From positions 142,095,857 to 142,159,856 of the forward strand of contig NC_077234.1 in the NCBI RefSeq assembly GCF_027887165.1: a DNA stretch of 64,000 nucleotides, read 5' to 3'. The DNA comes from Monodelphis domestica. Its lineage: Eukaryota; Chordata; Mammalia; Didelphimorphia; Didelphidae. Under the pieces are notes generated by a model. The model did not search any database. It was not told where the DNA came from and was given only the letters and a program-made list of their open reading frames with translations. The position numbers were made by a program, and so were the translations under genes. Positions within the stretch are counted from its first letter, which is position 1. The number at the start of each line of letters is the position of its first letter. Positions 13,290 through 26,209 of this stretch are shown here, piece by piece.

Positions 13290-14085
13290 ATTGTTCCTTT
13301 CTGTCCTCACCTATAATTTTATCCATATCTAGCACTGTGCCATGCAGCCAAGGTCTGCTCTGATAATATAACCTAACTGGCTGTTGTTGGTAACAGCAGT
13401 AACAGCCAAAACCCTTCCTACCATCTGCCTTTTGTTTAGTAGAAGTGACACTTACTTGAATCATGTAAACCAATGGGGAGAAATAGAGTAAGCATCTTTT
13501 ATTGCCTCAATTTTTGATGTACTGCTTATTTCAATATTTTTTCAGTGTATTCTTGGCTAGATTTCTGTTCTATAGATGTTTATTGTCGAACTCTTAAGGG
13601 AAACTCCAAAAAGGAAGATTTAAGTAACAAAGTCCACCTTTTCTGAAAATATATAATGTATGAAGTACAAGGATTTTACTCCAAAAATGGTTTAATATCT
13701 TTGTTTAAAATGAAAAAAAAAGATTTAATTTTAAAATTACTTAAATAAGGCTACTTTTAATTGATTAGACAAAAATATATTAGAAGTATTATTGAAGCAA
13801 TCAGCTAATTTGACTTATATGAGAAAATGTAAATGTGTAGCACAATCCTAATTCTCTCTATGTTACCTATGCTTTTTGTTTCATTGACACAAATCACTTC
13901 ATAAAATTGCTGTTTTAATGAATTAACTTAGCACAACTATATATGTGTGTGTGTGTTAAAAATAAATAGATTTATAAAGCTCCTAATTTTCCTCCAGAGA
14001 AAGGAAGTCTAATATTAATGGGCACATGGTTAAGTCTAGGGCAGTTGCTTTCATAAGTTCCCTTTTCACCCTCCCTCCCTTATAG
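13290..14085. other. Intergenic sequence, nothing recognised
   Basis: No gene or recognisable repeat apart from a short TG run near 13945. Confidence 0.5.
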
Positions 14086-14089
14086 TCTA

Positions 14090-14335
14090 GCCCAATAATA
14101 CAGTGGATAGAGTGCCAGGACTGAAGTCAGGAGGAAGACTTATTTTTCTGAATTCAAATCAGACCTCAGACAATTATTAGCCATGTGGCCCTGGACAAGT
14201 CACTTGGCTTGTTTGCCTTAGTTTCTTCTCATCTGTAAAATGAACTGGAAAAGTAAATAGTATCTTTGCCATGAAAATACCAAATGGGGCCATGAAGAGA
14301 TGGATTCAACTCAAAGGACTCAACAGTATCAACCT
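14090..14335 (+). mobile_element. WSINE1-type SINE, nearly full length
   Basis: TACAGTGGATAGAGTGCCAG head, GAATTCAAATCAGACCTCAG, CCCTGGACAAGTCACTTGG, CATCTGTAAAATGAACTGG, and a CCAAATGGGGCCATGAAGAG tail: the complete order of a WSINE1-type element, moderately diverged. Confidence 0.8.
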
Positions 14336-14339
14336 GAAT

Positions 14340-15680
14340 TCTATTATCCTAGAGAAGACCTATAGAACACAAACATCAGCTTCTTTTTTGCCAAAAAATA
14401 TATGAGTCAAAATAGTAAATATAGCTTAAAAAGAACAGTTATTTATCAATGGAAAATGATGGCAGTTCTCTACTCAGAGATACGGAAGAGGAGAGGATAG
14501 AAAAGGAGAGTGAATAGCAAGTTCCCAAGAATGGAGCATCATATGGTCAATGGAACAGCAAAACCCTGTCATTAGATCCTTCCTTAATCCTGTCATAATC
14601 AGACAAAGTTCTTACTATACTAGTGATTACATTCAGTTCATGGTGGCAGCACCCTTTATATGTAATTCACTCATTGATAATATAATTTATACTCCCAGAC
14701 CCTTGTGATCCATATAAGTCTCAAAAGCACCTAGCAGTCGGTCATATAGGCTATCTTCCACTTTCCATGATCCTTTAATCTTTCTTTCAAGCTGTGTGTG
14801 GGTGAAGTTATAATTCTCATGTTTCTATTAACAATAAAGAGCTACAGCTATTACTAACAATATCAATCATACCCAATTCTTCCATTTCCCATTAAGGAAA
14901 ATAAAAGCCCAATTCCTAGTCATTTTCCCTTCCTGAAATTGAATGTAGAATGAAGAATGGACTCAGTAATTTCCCATGGTAAACAGAAAAGATAATTTTA
15001 CTGATATTATTCCAAAAGTCACTCTGCACTTCAAATTACCTCCCTCACCTGATTACTGAATTCATTAACCTGGGGCAAAATCTTTAATTCTACAAAAAAA
15101 GGTAACAATTAAAATGCAAATAATATCTCTAGCAAAAGTATACTGGTTAGAGTCACAAAGTGGTATAAATCAGTCATATCAGTTCCTTTTCCTGGAATAA
15201 ATTTTGATAGGGAGGTTGGAGGTAAGACGAACACAACACTTGGTATAGAGAAAGATTACCATAGAAACTAAAACAGGAAAAGTTAAAGGCACCCATTTCA
15301 AACTTTGTTTACTTCCTTATTATAAAACTAGGATCAGTCTCATACATTTCTTTGCTAAAGACAATCTGACATGCATTATTTACTTACCCACCACTAAAGT
15401 CCAAAAAAAAAAATACACATTTTAAATTATTCCTATGAAAGTTAACAAAATAACATTACTTTATAACTTCAGAATTTAGCCAAAGTAGGTATGGCATGTA
15501 GAAAGTGTAAGAATAATCTTCTGTAATTATTCTCTGCTGAATTCATAGATCCAAAGAAAGTTAAGATATGATTTAATTAACAAAAGTAGGGCTTGATGAA
15601 GTAACATCAAATTTATGAAATTCTTTATAGAGAGCTTAATAACCACTGAATGAAATTTGAGGACTATTAATTATGACATT
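14340..15680. other. Intergenic sequence, nothing recognised
   Basis: AT-rich with no convincing gene or repeat. Confidence 0.5.
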
Positions 15681-15689
15681 TCAAGACTT

Positions 15690-16290
15690 TTGGAAGACGT
15701 ACAAAATAATATATGAGTGGAGTAAAAGGAATACAGAAGAGTTATTAAAATTTTTGCAGACCAATTATCCTAGCTTCCAAATCTCAGAGATTTCATGCAA
15801 ATATATGCTCATCAATCAACTCAAGCTTGTGTAAGAATTACCCAGATAACAATTATTAGATTATTTTCTTCTTGAACAAAATAAATTATTGAGAGGGCAC
15901 AAATGCAGTAGATTGGAACATACTTGACTTTCAAAAAGCATATGAAATATGTATTTACAAAAAAAGTTAATCATAACTTAAACAGCCAGGTTGATATAAA
16001 ATTTCCTGGGAAACCATAAAGAATGTGGCTGATAGTTCACTAAAAGTTACCAGGAAAATAGGAGCAGTTTTATAATTTATTTTTGGTCTGTCCTTGTTAT
16101 TATCTGATGCATTTATAAATAACTTGAATTGTGAAATAGAAAGCAAAATTTGAAATTCTTCAGATGATTGATACCAATCTGTTTTTATTTCTGTATTTCA
16201 GGAGATAGGTTATACTTTAAAAGATAAAATGGATTACATTTTGAAAGAAATATTAAATTTCTCAAGTTAAGCAAAAATGAGAAAAAATAA
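15690..16290 (+). mobile_element. L3/CR1-type LINE, reverse-transcriptase fragment
   Basis: Near 15905 the translation reads like AVDWNILDFQKAYE, comparable to the CR1/L3 motif VDVVYLDFSKAFD. Near 16105 it reads like AFINNLNCEIESKI, comparable to FINDLDEGIESTLSKFADDT. Stops and frameshifts throughout; an ancient fossil. Confidence 0.55.
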
Positions 16291-16339
16291 ACTTTTGAGC
16301 ACATTCTCCAAATACCTACATCACTCTCTAGTTATGGTT

Positions 16340-16600
16340 AATATTAATGTAAGGGTAGGGACTTTATCTCTTTTAGATTTCTAGGTTCCTAAAAGACCAG
16401 TGTCCCAAAGAGAATTCTAGGTATTTGCAAATCAATATACCTTGTTTTACATCCACATTTGTCCCCACCATTATAATGTGAACTCCTTAAGAAAAAGATA
16501 GTTTCATTCTTTGTATTTGTATCCTGAGTACACAACACAATGGCTGGTACAAACTGGACAATTAACAAATTATTACTGATTTATTGGATCATTAATGGGG
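16340..16600 (+). mobile_element. L2 3'-end fragment
   Basis: ATAATGTGAACTCCTTAAG, TTGTATTTGTATCCTGAG, CACAATGGCTGGTACA and a trailing ATTACTGATTTATTGGATC match the L2 3' terminus. A partial copy of the GGTAGGGACTTTATCTC motif lies just before. Confidence 0.5.
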
Positions 16601-17179
16601 AGTGGCTCAATAACTAGAAAGAATCCAATTGAGAAAAAAAATGGGGCATAACTCACAAATAAACAAAATGATTATAAATAGAGCATTATGAAAAAAAGAT
16701 ACAAATAAAGAGCGAAATTGTATAGAAAATTGGGTTTTTTATTTTTTCTTTGTTCTTTTAAAGAAAAATGTTATCTTAAAAATATGCTATGTTTTTGAAG
16801 GGGTATTGAAATGGGAAAGGACTTCTATTCTGTCCTAAAATAATACTTTGTCATCTGAAATCCAAAGGAAGCTTAACATGCACAGTCTAGTATAGAAAAT
16901 ATTTTAGTATATGTGCTACTGAAGTAAATACTAGTATAGAAAATAGGTATTTATGGTAGACAACTTGCAAAGGACCACAATATAATCTGATTTTTTATTA
17001 TGGATTGAAAGAAGTAGAATGATATAATACCAAGAAGAATAAGCTGAAAATATACTATACATGCAGACTTTTGCTGAAAGAAAAATACTTGTATTTTAGG
17101 GTATGTTTAGAAAACTGTTATTTGGATACTCCTGCAAAAGCATTGTCATTACTAACTTATTACCATTATTTGAACTGTG

Positions 17180-17360
17180 CCCTGCATGAATCTAATAAAT
17201 CAATCAACAAATCCATCAAAAAGCATTTGTTAGGAACTAAATACTGGAAATACAAATTTAAAAAAGTCATCCAAAGTCTTTGTCCTTAAGGGTTTATAGT
17301 CTAATGGGGAAGACAGCTTATACACAGAGCCAAACATAAGATAGAGAAGAAAGCAAAAGA
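17180..17360 (-). mobile_element. Old interspersed repeat, class uncertain
   Basis: AAGCATTTGTTAGGAACTAA, ACTGGAAATACAAA, AGTCTTTGTCCTTAAGGG and TATAGTCTAATGGGGAAGAC follow the common mammalian string CATTTATTAAGCACCTAC ... GGGATACAAA ... CCTGCCCTCAAGGAGCTTAC ... TCTAATGGGGGAGAC. A shorter copy is at about 27805-27865. Strand and class are tentative. Confidence 0.45.
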
Positions 17361-18006
17361 GTTGAGTTCATCTTGATCATTAAATAAAGGGCTAGAAGAA
17401 AGGGTTTTTAATTACTCTATGCTAGACTTGCTTATTTCCAAATTATAGTTGGGTCTGATGAATCCAAATAGTAGGTCTTTAATAGTCTATGAAATATTCA
17501 ATTAGGAAATTTTTCAAAATTATTTTAAGTGTTTTTCTCCTACACAGTGCTTGAATAACACAGGGTAACGTCAATGTTTACCTAAAGTGAGTATGGTAAA
17601 TAAAGAAGCATGACATTTTTTCCCTTCAATTATACTGCATCTATTTAGAAAGCTTAAACCTAAAAGTTGCTACATTTTCTAGTTAATATTTTGAAGGTTT
17701 AAGATTTGCAATGGTTGCCAACTATTTTTACCATAAAGATGTACAGGAAAATAGATATGATTTATGAGACTTCAAGGCAGCAACCTTCCCATATCATGGC
17801 TTTCCCTTTCTTCCAGGCTGTTTAGTGTTCCTTTCACTAGAAATTAATCTTTAAGTGTACTTTACATGTATTCCTGTTATTTTCCCTATTAGAACCTAAC
17901 CTTCTTTTTTCACTGTTTCATTTTTGATGTTGTACTTTTAGTGTCTATTGTCTTTTAATAATCCTGTGTGAGTTAATTGAGAAGTATCAGTTATTTGGTG
18001 TTGTTC

Positions 18007-18207
18007 TTTTTTTTTTAATCCTTATCTTCTGTCTTAGAATTCATACTGTGTATTAGTGCCCAGGCAGAAGAGTAAGAAGGGCTAGGCAATAGGCATTAAG
18101 TGACTTGCCCAAGGTCACACAACTAGGAAGTACCTGAGGCTGGATTTGACTCCAAGACCTGCCAACTCTTGCCTAACTCAATCTATTCAGCCAAATAGCT
18201 ACCTCCA
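18007..18207 (-). mobile_element. MAR1-type SINE, minus strand
   Basis: Plus-strand T run, then CCTTATCTTCTGTCTTAGAA, ATACTGTGTATTAGTG, GGGCTAGGCAATAGGCATTA, AAGTGACTTGCCCAAGGTCA and a decayed head: the reverse complement of the MAR1-type element, more diverged than the 6105 copy. Confidence 0.88.
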
Positions 18208-18209
18208 GT

Positions 18210-19080
18210 ACAGGGCATTCTTAAAGCTAACAAAAAAACAAAGCATTTGCAATTCCTTGAACTCCAAATAATGCTTATGAGTCTTTTCTTGCCTGTACAT
18301 TTACATGAATATATAGATTAAAAGTTACCATGGCCAAAACATTTACCTTTTGGTCTAATCATATAGTGTATACATTTCTTAGTCAGTCTCCCATCCTGAT
18401 TAAAATAAGCCACTCATTTTAATTCTCCTCTATACTCTTACCCTTAATGTCTCATTATTATGGGTAATGACTGGGTTCTCCAAAGTAACAATAGCAGAAC
18501 CCAGACTCTGATGGATATTTCCAAAATTTATGTCTGAACTAATAATAGGGGTGTATCTTTTGTTGTGGACAAGGTCTGAGAAATGTATCAGTTCTTTGAC
18601 TAGAATACGTTTTTCCTCCCCTACATTTAACAGTTCTTAAAGATCATATAGTAAAGCCCATAGGGATGCTGGTCTACGTCAGTGGAGGGAATAACCACAG
18701 CAACAAGATTGAAGACCTTTTTAGAGCTAAAATATCATTCTATTAACTCATGATTATAAAGCAATGGAAGAATAAAAAGGAAGAAATAAGTTTTTGCCAA
18801 TAATATTTTAATATAAGCCACATATTTATAATTGCATAATTGACTGAGAGGTACAAAGAATACAAAAAAAAAACCTCACTATGCAATTTGCTAAGCATGA
18901 GCAGTATTTGATTTGATGGAATAGGATTTGGTAAATAGGACCTAAAAAGCTCATTATGGTACATGCATATATTAAAGCCTTGCATTATTCCTTGAAAGAT
19001 ACAACATAGATAATCTTGATCAATGGCGCTCTCTGTTTTTGATATCTAGTGAGCCATAAAACAAAAAGCCATATGCTCAC
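18210..19080. other. Intergenic sequence, nothing recognised
   Basis: No gene or repeat could be supported. Confidence 0.5.
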
Positions 19081-19089
19081 CAAAGGTGT

Positions 19090-19590
19090 GAGCTATTTTA
19101 TTGGAATGGGTCCAGCTCAAAGTTCAAGTGAAAGAGGAATTTCCTATAAATTATAAAATGCTTCATTTATTTCTTTTTGCAGATGACATTTTTCTTATCG
19201 CATTAAGTCAAACATTGTAAAGCTTCCTAAAAGACATTCACAATGATTCAGAAGAGTTTAACCTGATTATCCATATTAAAAAAGTGGATATAGGATGTTT
19301 CTGTCCAGACTTTGATAGTTAGATATACCAATTGAAGGACTGGTCAGTTATTATACACCTATGGACCAACATTACAGATTAAAAATAAAATTGAATACAA
19401 AGAGGGCATTCTTGACTGACTTTAACAAATCCTGAAGTGCTTTTTAAAAAATTATTCCAACATCTTTCTGAAACAAAGGCCTAGCTTTTTTTTACTACTG
19501 ATTTTTATCTGATGGTGACATATAGTTACAAATTATATAAGATTCTTTTGAAAAATTAGACTCAAAGGGCAGTGATTAGATACACAGTGA
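19090..19590 (+). mobile_element. RTE-type LINE reverse-transcriptase fragment
   Basis: Near 19175-19215 the translation reads FADDIFLIALSQT, the catalytic FADD box of an RTE/BovB-like reverse transcriptase. SEEFNLIIHIKK, a YQL-type block and KRAFLTDFNKS follow in the order typical of RTE (GLHINIEKTK ... VDYQI ... RRRKAGWIAFN). Frames are broken. Confidence 0.6.
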
Positions 19591-19594
19591 TCAA

Positions 19595-20610
19595 CGACAG
19601 GCTTTAACATCATAGCTTATAATCATGGCACCAAGGAAGATGTGGTAGAGGCATAGAGGGAGAGAGGACTTGTAATCCAAGATGCAAGAAACAAGCTGGG
19701 GACCTGAGCTGCCTGTCAATGAAGAAGAAGTATTCCAAATGCGATGTTCCCAGGAGAGGCAGTTGGGGGTCTGGCCTCAGAGAGGAGAAGAAGCAGGAAC
19801 TTGGACTTTTGACTTTGTCTCTCTGGCTCTGGGAGTGGAGCCTGACTGAAGGAGAAGAAGCTGAGAAAGGATCCCAGTTAACTTCTGTCCATGGGTGAAG
19901 GACCCTGGTAGGGTTGGCTTGGCTTTGGGCTTTCTGATCTAGGGGAAACTTCTGCTCTCTCTGAGATTTGACTCACCAACAGTTGGAGGAAAGTCAAGCT
20001 GAAGGAGAAACTTTTTCTTGGTGGCTTTGTGAAAAAGAAAGAAGATTTTAAAGAGTTGTCCTCCATCCATCTCTCTAACTATCTCTTTGTCACAGTTTGT
20101 GACAAGACTGATTATTTCCATAACCCTCCTAAATTCCTTGTAGTTTAGGAAAACCCTCATCCCTCTTACCTCAGTTTCCCATCCTGTTATCACAATGAAC
20201 CCCTTACCTGAGAAAGAAAACTAGAGTATTTTATAGTCCACTCAGGGGGGAGGGAGGAAGCCAAAAGGCTTCCAGAAGTGGGCAGTTAAGGGAGGGGGTG
20301 AGGGAGGAAGAGGGAGGAGGAGGATAGGAAATAGATTGATCCATCAGCTATCAGTAGGGATCAGTAGGCAAACCCCAGAGCATTCCCTCTTAGCAGTGTC
20401 CCCTGTGGCTCCATCTCTCTATCTCTGTAGTACCTATACCTCCATTGTAACTAAGTACCATCAGGTGTGTCCCCATACCAGCAGCAGTTCTCTAGCCTCA
20501 AGCCAGAGTACACACCAGTTACCACTACCAGAAATAGTTTCACTCGGATTATCTTTTCTATTTCAAAGATGCATGAAAGGTTTTGTCAGAGAAATGTGCC
20601 ACTGAAAAAG
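19595..20610. mobile_element. GC-richer block, possible LTR element
   Basis: About 1 kb distinctly richer in G and C than its surroundings, following an RTE fragment, with G-run stretches (20244-20330) and CTC/TCT-rich stretches. No coding similarity was recognised in any frame. Composition and size fit an inserted LTR or ERV leader, but ends and target duplication are not seen. Confidence 0.3.
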
Positions 20611-20614
20611 ATAA

Positions 20615-21910
20615 TGCTATCATAAGAATTAGGATAATTGATTTACTTGACCTTCCCAACCAAGTCACCATAATTTTTTTTTCTAAACATTTACTATAAA
20701 TTTCATGGTTACTGATGTCATTTTTCTATGAGGAAATCCAACTTAATTTTCAATGGTTCCCATATCTACATCATAAAAAATATTTTTTGCATTCTTAAAT
20801 TCCTTATTCCTACCAAACTTCAAAGTTTTCTTTTTTTTTCATACTGAATCTACATGATTCTGATGACTCTATTTCTTTATTTCAATGTCATCACATCATT
20901 ATCTCTCTCCTGGCTCACATTCAAAATTTACAATTTTTGTTCCCAAGAATTTCATAAGTTAAAGTGGTGAAAATATCATCTTCATTTTGAAAATGATTCT
21001 TCATTGAGGTTAAATAGCTTTACCAAGATCACCTAATATATCAACTATCTGAGATATGACCCAAGCCAAGGTTTTCTGATTCTATGATTAATCTAATACA
21101 ACAATGGTTCACAGATATTTTGTGAGGAAGTGCTATTACACATGTCTGTAAAATTATGAATGACCTCTGAGGAATGGAGAAAAATCAAGTTTTTGAATGA
21201 TGAACTATAGAAAAAGGAGAAAGGAAATAGTAACCCCCTAAATTGACCCTTGACAGAATGAGATAGAAGTTACTCTTCAGAACTATGTTCCTCCCCCCCC
21301 CCTCAAGATCTGAAGTACCCATGAAATATGTTAAGAATTGTGGCAAAGGTACCTGTCTTAGGCATTTATCTGATAAGTCTTCAAGGTGGACATGGATAGT
21401 AAAAGAATCACAGCAGATTAGAGCTGAAAGAGGCATTAGAGATCATTTCCTCTTGATTTACTGATTTCTAAGAAAACTGAAATACTAATAGGATAACATA
21501 TGTACCAAGGTTCATGAAGTATGTGGAAGATCTGGTAATCAAAGTTTGATATTCTAAATGTCAAGACTTTCCATTATGGTATATGCCTTTTGGAACTGGT
21601 GCCATAATTTTTAGATTTTATCTTGGTTCTTTTTTTTTTAGCAAGTTTCTGTTTTTGCCATTTGTCTTCCTAATTCTATTTTTTAATTCATTTTGCCTCT
21701 CCATAATGTTTTATGATACATAAAGGGATGCTCATGTATTTCCCTCTTTCAAAACTTCCCTCAGTGTTTATTAATGTGAGGGTTAGGAGTTTTTGTTTGT
21801 TTGTTTGTTATATTGTTTTCTGGGTGCCTTGGAACAGGGAAAGTTTACAAGAGTTCCTGAAACAATGATGCTCCATTATTAAGATAATACACATATTCAT
21901 CTGACATGTG
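20615..21910. other. Intergenic sequence, nothing firm
   Basis: Weak MIR-like text on the minus strand at about 20990-21080 (TTCATTGAGGTTAAATAGC, CCAAGATCACCTAATA) and a TTTG run near 21795. No gene. Confidence 0.4.
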
Positions 21911-21914
21911 AGTC

Positions 21915-22310
21915 ATTTGTAGTAGGTTCAAGTTCCAGCTTTTATTTTATTTTTTTAAAAACCCTTACCTTCTGTCTTGGAGACAATACTGTGTATTGGC
22001 TCCAAGGCAGAAGAGTGGTAAGGGCTAGGCAATGGGGGTCAAGTGACTTGCCCAGGGTCACACAGCTAGGAAGTGGCTGAGGCCGGATTTGAACCTGGGC
22101 AAAACCCATCTCTAGGCCTGGTTCTCAATTCACTGAGCTACCCAGCTGCCCCCACCAGCTTTTATTCTTACTACCTGTGGGATCTTTGATAAGTCACTTA
22201 ACTTTACTGGATCTAAGTTTTGCATTTCTAAAAGAAGCAACCTGGAATAGATACTAACTAGTGTTCCTTCTGTCTAAATCTATGATCTCATGATCCTATG
22301 ATCTTCTTTA
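21915..22310 (+). mobile_element. Old CORE-SINE split by a MAR1 insertion
   Basis: GTAGTAGGTTCAAGTTCCAG at about 21919-21938 continues after the minus-strand SINE with TTATTCTTACTACCTGTGGG, GATAAGTCACTTAACTTTAC and a tail to about 22310. Rejoined across the insertion, the order fits a MIR/CORE-type SINE on the plus strand. Confidence 0.6.
21935..22166 (-). mobile_element. MAR1-type SINE with 12-bp target duplication
   Basis: Body 21947-22154 is a full reverse complement of the MAR1 type (CCTTACCTTCTGTCTTGGAG ... GAGCTACCCAGCTGCCCCC). CCAGCTTTTATT flanks it at 21935-21946 and 22155-22166. Among the best preserved copies in the window. Confidence 0.96.
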
Positions 22311-22314
22311 CCCA

Positions 22315-23070
22315 TATTTTTGAAAGGTATAAAATAATTCTTCATTCTCTACTCAGCAGATATAATTTGCTACTCAGCAGATATAATGTGTTAAAACTGC
22401 ATAATTAAAACAGAATAATGAATTATATAATATGATAGGAAAAGCTATAATTTCCTGACTCAAAATTTCAAAAATATAGCCATATTTTATAGGAATATCT
22501 TTTTCAAGTGTTATAGAAAATTACTTGGAATTATTTTATCCATGGGTACTTTTAAAAAATATCATTTAAAAGTATATTGTGAAACAAAAATATCTTCAAT
22601 TTTTCAACTCACCTTGCTATAAAGAAAGAAATCATGCTTAAGGAGGTTCTATTGAAAATGTTTTTTTCTCACTAAAATAAGTAGAATGTTAGATTCATTA
22701 GTATACACTGTAATATCAAATTGCTGTAATGTTGCTAATTGAATATAATAACAAACATCTCTTCACTACACAGATGCATGCATTTCTCATTAGTTTGAAA
22801 GTAAGTTAAATTAAATAAGAGGTGTTTTAAATAGGACAGAGGACATTCTATATATACTGATTGTGTTAGAAAACATAGCAACCAACATTATCAGAGAAAC
22901 CTATAGCCATGAAGTTTATACTTTTAAACTGATTTCTGTTGACATTATAGAAACATAAAACACTTTCTGAGTATGCTGTTTTTGCAAATAAGAATACTTA
23001 AGAGAGTTTTATAAGAGTTAAGATGTTACTTATTAAAATAAAGATTTCTCTAGGACCATACATAACCTTA
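22315..23070. other. Intergenic sequence, nothing recognised
   Basis: AT-rich, with a short direct repeat of CTACTCAGCAGATATAAT near 22351 and 22371. No gene. Confidence 0.5.
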
Positions 23071-23074
23071 CTCA

Positions 23075-23320
23075 TCAAGCTTTGAGGATTGCTTGGTTGG
23101 AGACAGGAAGATATATTTTAACATCTTATCCCCAACACTTTCATGTTGTATGACCCTGTACAAATCTCTTAACATCTCAGCTTCAGTTTCTGGAACAGTA
23201 AAATAATTTTAATAATATCAACTATTTTCAATGTTGTTTCTAAAAAATAAAATATTCTTTTGAGAATGATTTTGAATATTTAAATCCTTATACAAATGTT
23301 AAATATTGCTATTACTTCTT
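23075..23320 (+). mobile_element. MIR/CORE-SINE-like copy
   Basis: TTGTATGACCCTGTACAAAT, CTCTTAACATCTCAGCTTCA and a 3' part with TATACAAATGTTAAATATTG follow the CORE-SINE order, heavily diverged. Confidence 0.5.
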
Positions 23321-23324
23321 CAAA

Positions 23325-25465
23325 ATTATAATTTTGTTCAACAAAATTCTTTCAACTATTGTTTTTAATACTTTGCTAGATAGAGCTGAATTAGGCCATT
23401 GAAAAGTCTAAAAATATTGACCTTGATATTTTTCAATCTAGTGGGTTTGGGTTATGGACATGAAAATAGTTGTACTACTCAAGTCTAGGTAAACTGGGAA
23501 AATTTTGATGATCATGGCACAATCAATGGAAAGAATTTCCAGGCCTTGTAGATGTTCTCCCTTCCTTAGTAAATACTATCAAGCTGTAGAACTGTATTCT
23601 TTTCATAGAGAATGCTAAAGTAATGTTCTTCCCTTCAGGAATTTTTCTCAGGGTACTGAAATTCAGAGGGAAGTGATGGCAATATCCTGTGGGTGTTTCA
23701 TCTCCTCAACAACCATACTTAGGTTGAACCAAACTCTCCCATTGCAAAAATCTCTAAAAATATCTCTGCCTCCTTACTCCCACACAACCTAGAAATGGTG
23801 TAAAAAAGTTCAATTTATGCCCCAGAACATGAAGGATATATTTCATTCTTTTCCCTTTGGGACTGTCTGATCCAAACATAAAATTTTGCAACTATGATAA
23901 ACTGTTACTAAAATTATTATTTCAGTCAGCCACTGAATCTATCCTAAATGTATAATTGGTTGGCTTTAATAAAAGACAGGTGTATAGTTTGTCTTTATTA
24001 CAAGATAAAGTCAATTGGGATATCAGAACTTTCCTCACAGAAAGATTTAGGAGAAATTGATATTTCTAGCATAATAGAGAAAACAAGCATGGTTATGATC
24101 ACTTTTATCTAAAGAATTCCACTATCATCACTTCACTTGCCTCATTAGAAGTGGATATAAAATACCACTATGTATTAAGAGCATACATAGAACTACTGAG
24201 ATACAATTGGTTCTAATTCTCTCTTTGTGGCCAATAATGAAAGTAATCGGATAAATTTACAGAAAGGCTAAATCAAAATGAATCTTGAATCACTGAAAAA
24301 TTATTGTCATCTAAGGAAAATTAATTTACTCTTACACATACAAAGACCACAGATTTTGCCACCAGAAAAATAAATGTTGAGAGATAAGAAATAGTAGGGA
24401 GTTGCTGGAAAAAAGGAGACCTGACTTTATGACTATAGATTTATTACATATAAGGCTTAGTAGAAACGAAACCAGGTCATCATTCCCTCTGCACACATCC
24501 CCAACTTAGAATGAACAGTTAACTTTGGGCTTTGGAAGAAACATATCTAGGACAAGCTAGCAGGCTGAGTCTTTTGTGTAGGAATCATGATTCATAAGGG
24601 AACTTTTGCTCATGCATTGCTAAGGATGACTGTTCTTTTCAGGTAGTCTTGACTGATTAAAGTGGTTCTCCTCATAATTTAGGAGGCTATCTAAACTAGG
24701 AAGTATCTGGTCATCATGGGATTCATTACATCTCTTGAAGGGAGCTACTTTGACCTGGTCAGAATTAATTAAAAATAATGAGTATTATATTGATAAGAAA
24801 AACCAATAATATGATCTGTATTCCTATAGTAGCATAAAAAGTGTTCTACTTCTCACAAACTGTTAACTCTGCAGTTAAAGTGTCACCTTTTTGCAGAGGA
24901 AGAAATAGGATCATAAAAATAAAATGACTTGCTATGGGTGACAAAGCTTGTAAGTTTCAAAAAAACTACCAAATCCCTTCTGCTTAACAGTATTGATTCT
25001 CTGAGGACAAGCACAGCAGACAGATCTGCTCTTTAATAGTTTGCAGTAATGTGTTCCTTAACTGAATTATCAGGTGCTGAAGTATATGAAAATCATGGAG
25101 GAAGAGGCAAAGAGAATTTCTAATAGTATTTGCAGAGGGTGGACCCATACTGAGAAAATCAGTTTTACCATAGCAGCTTGCTATGTCCATCTGTCCATTT
25201 GACTATGGGCTTGGAACAAAGCTGTTGTGACTTAATGGCTTTTGTCACCCAGGCACTTTGGGAAATATTTTCTGATGCATGACATTCCATCAGCTCCTTG
25301 TTGATAGTTAGGGGTATTTGCCTAGAGATAACTCCCTATATAATTTAGAGGAAGCATTTATGTCAGCTCAGCAAAGAAGGATACTTATATCACTTCCTTG
25401 CTATATCACATAGAAATAATATTCCTTCCCAACCACAGATGACCAGTGACTTTTGAGTAAGAAAA
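23325..25465. other. Intergenic sequence, nothing recognised
   Basis: No gene, RNA or datable repeat on either strand. Confidence 0.5.
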
Positions 25466-25469
25466 GTTG

Positions 25470-25875
25470 TCAGAGAGGGCCCAGCTCAGTTATTTTCTCT
25501 CTATGTTATCCTTTAGCAAGTCACATAATAATAATAGTTAATTTTTATATATCATTTACTATATGCAGGAAATTGCTAGGTGGTTTTCAATTTTTGCTAA
25601 TTTGATCATTATAACTTTGGGAGTGTGTTGCTAATACTGTTCCCATTTTACAGATGAGGAAACTGAGGCAAAGAGAGATTAAGTGACTAGATCAGGGTCA
25701 TACAGCTAGTAAATGACTGAGACTTAAATTGGACTCAGGTCTTCCTGAATCCAGGTCCAGTATGCTTTCTATTGTATTACATAACTTTGCTTTTCAGTTT
25801 TCTCATCTGCAAAATGAAAAGATTGAATTGGGTACTCTCTAAGGTCCCTTTCAGACTCATGATTATAATTTTGTA
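25470..25875 (+). mobile_element. Plus-strand SINE split by a minus-strand CORE-SINE
   Basis: TAGCAAGTCACATAA ends near 25528 and the same element resumes near 25795 with CAGTTTTCTCATCTGCAAAA and CTAAGGTCCCTTTCAGA. The intervening 25529-25778 is a separate minus-strand copy. ACATAA occurs on both sides (25523-25528, 25779-25784) as a likely target duplication. Confidence 0.65.
25529..25778 (-). mobile_element. CORE-SINE (MIR/THER type), minus strand
   Basis: CCCATTTTACAGATGAGGAA, ACTGAGGCAAAGAGAGATTA, AGTGACTAGATCAGGGTCAT, ACAGCTAGTAAATGACTGAG and a final GTCCAGTATGCTTTCTATTG give the complete reverse-complement order of a MIR/THER-type CORE-SINE. Confidence 0.85.
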
Positions 25876-26094
25876 TTGACTTAAATAGAATTATTAATAG
25901 TTAAATTTATATTGATCATTATTTGAAGTTCATAAGAAATTCTGAAATTTAGGACTAAACTATCTAAAATTAAGTCAACACTTTTTTTTCTCAGAGAGGA
26001 AATTTTATCTATGTAAAGTAATTTTGCTGAGGATATTCACTGTATAGACATATATATCAGAGAAAATATAAAATTTCTAATCTTAGAAAGTTAC

Positions 26095-26205
26095 TAGGGA
26101 CCCTGAGAGGCTAAGGAATTTACAAAGTTACCCATCTAGTATGTGTCATAGACAAGTCTGCCTGCCTCCAAGTCCTATCTTCTATTTACTGTAGCATGTT
26201 GTTTC
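26095..26205 (-). mobile_element. MIR fragment, minus strand
   Basis: GAGAGGCTAAGGAATTTACA, AAGTTACCCATCTAGTATGT and a CTCCAAGTCCTATCTTCTAT end match the reversed MIR order. Confidence 0.55.
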
Positions 26206-26209
26206 TTGT

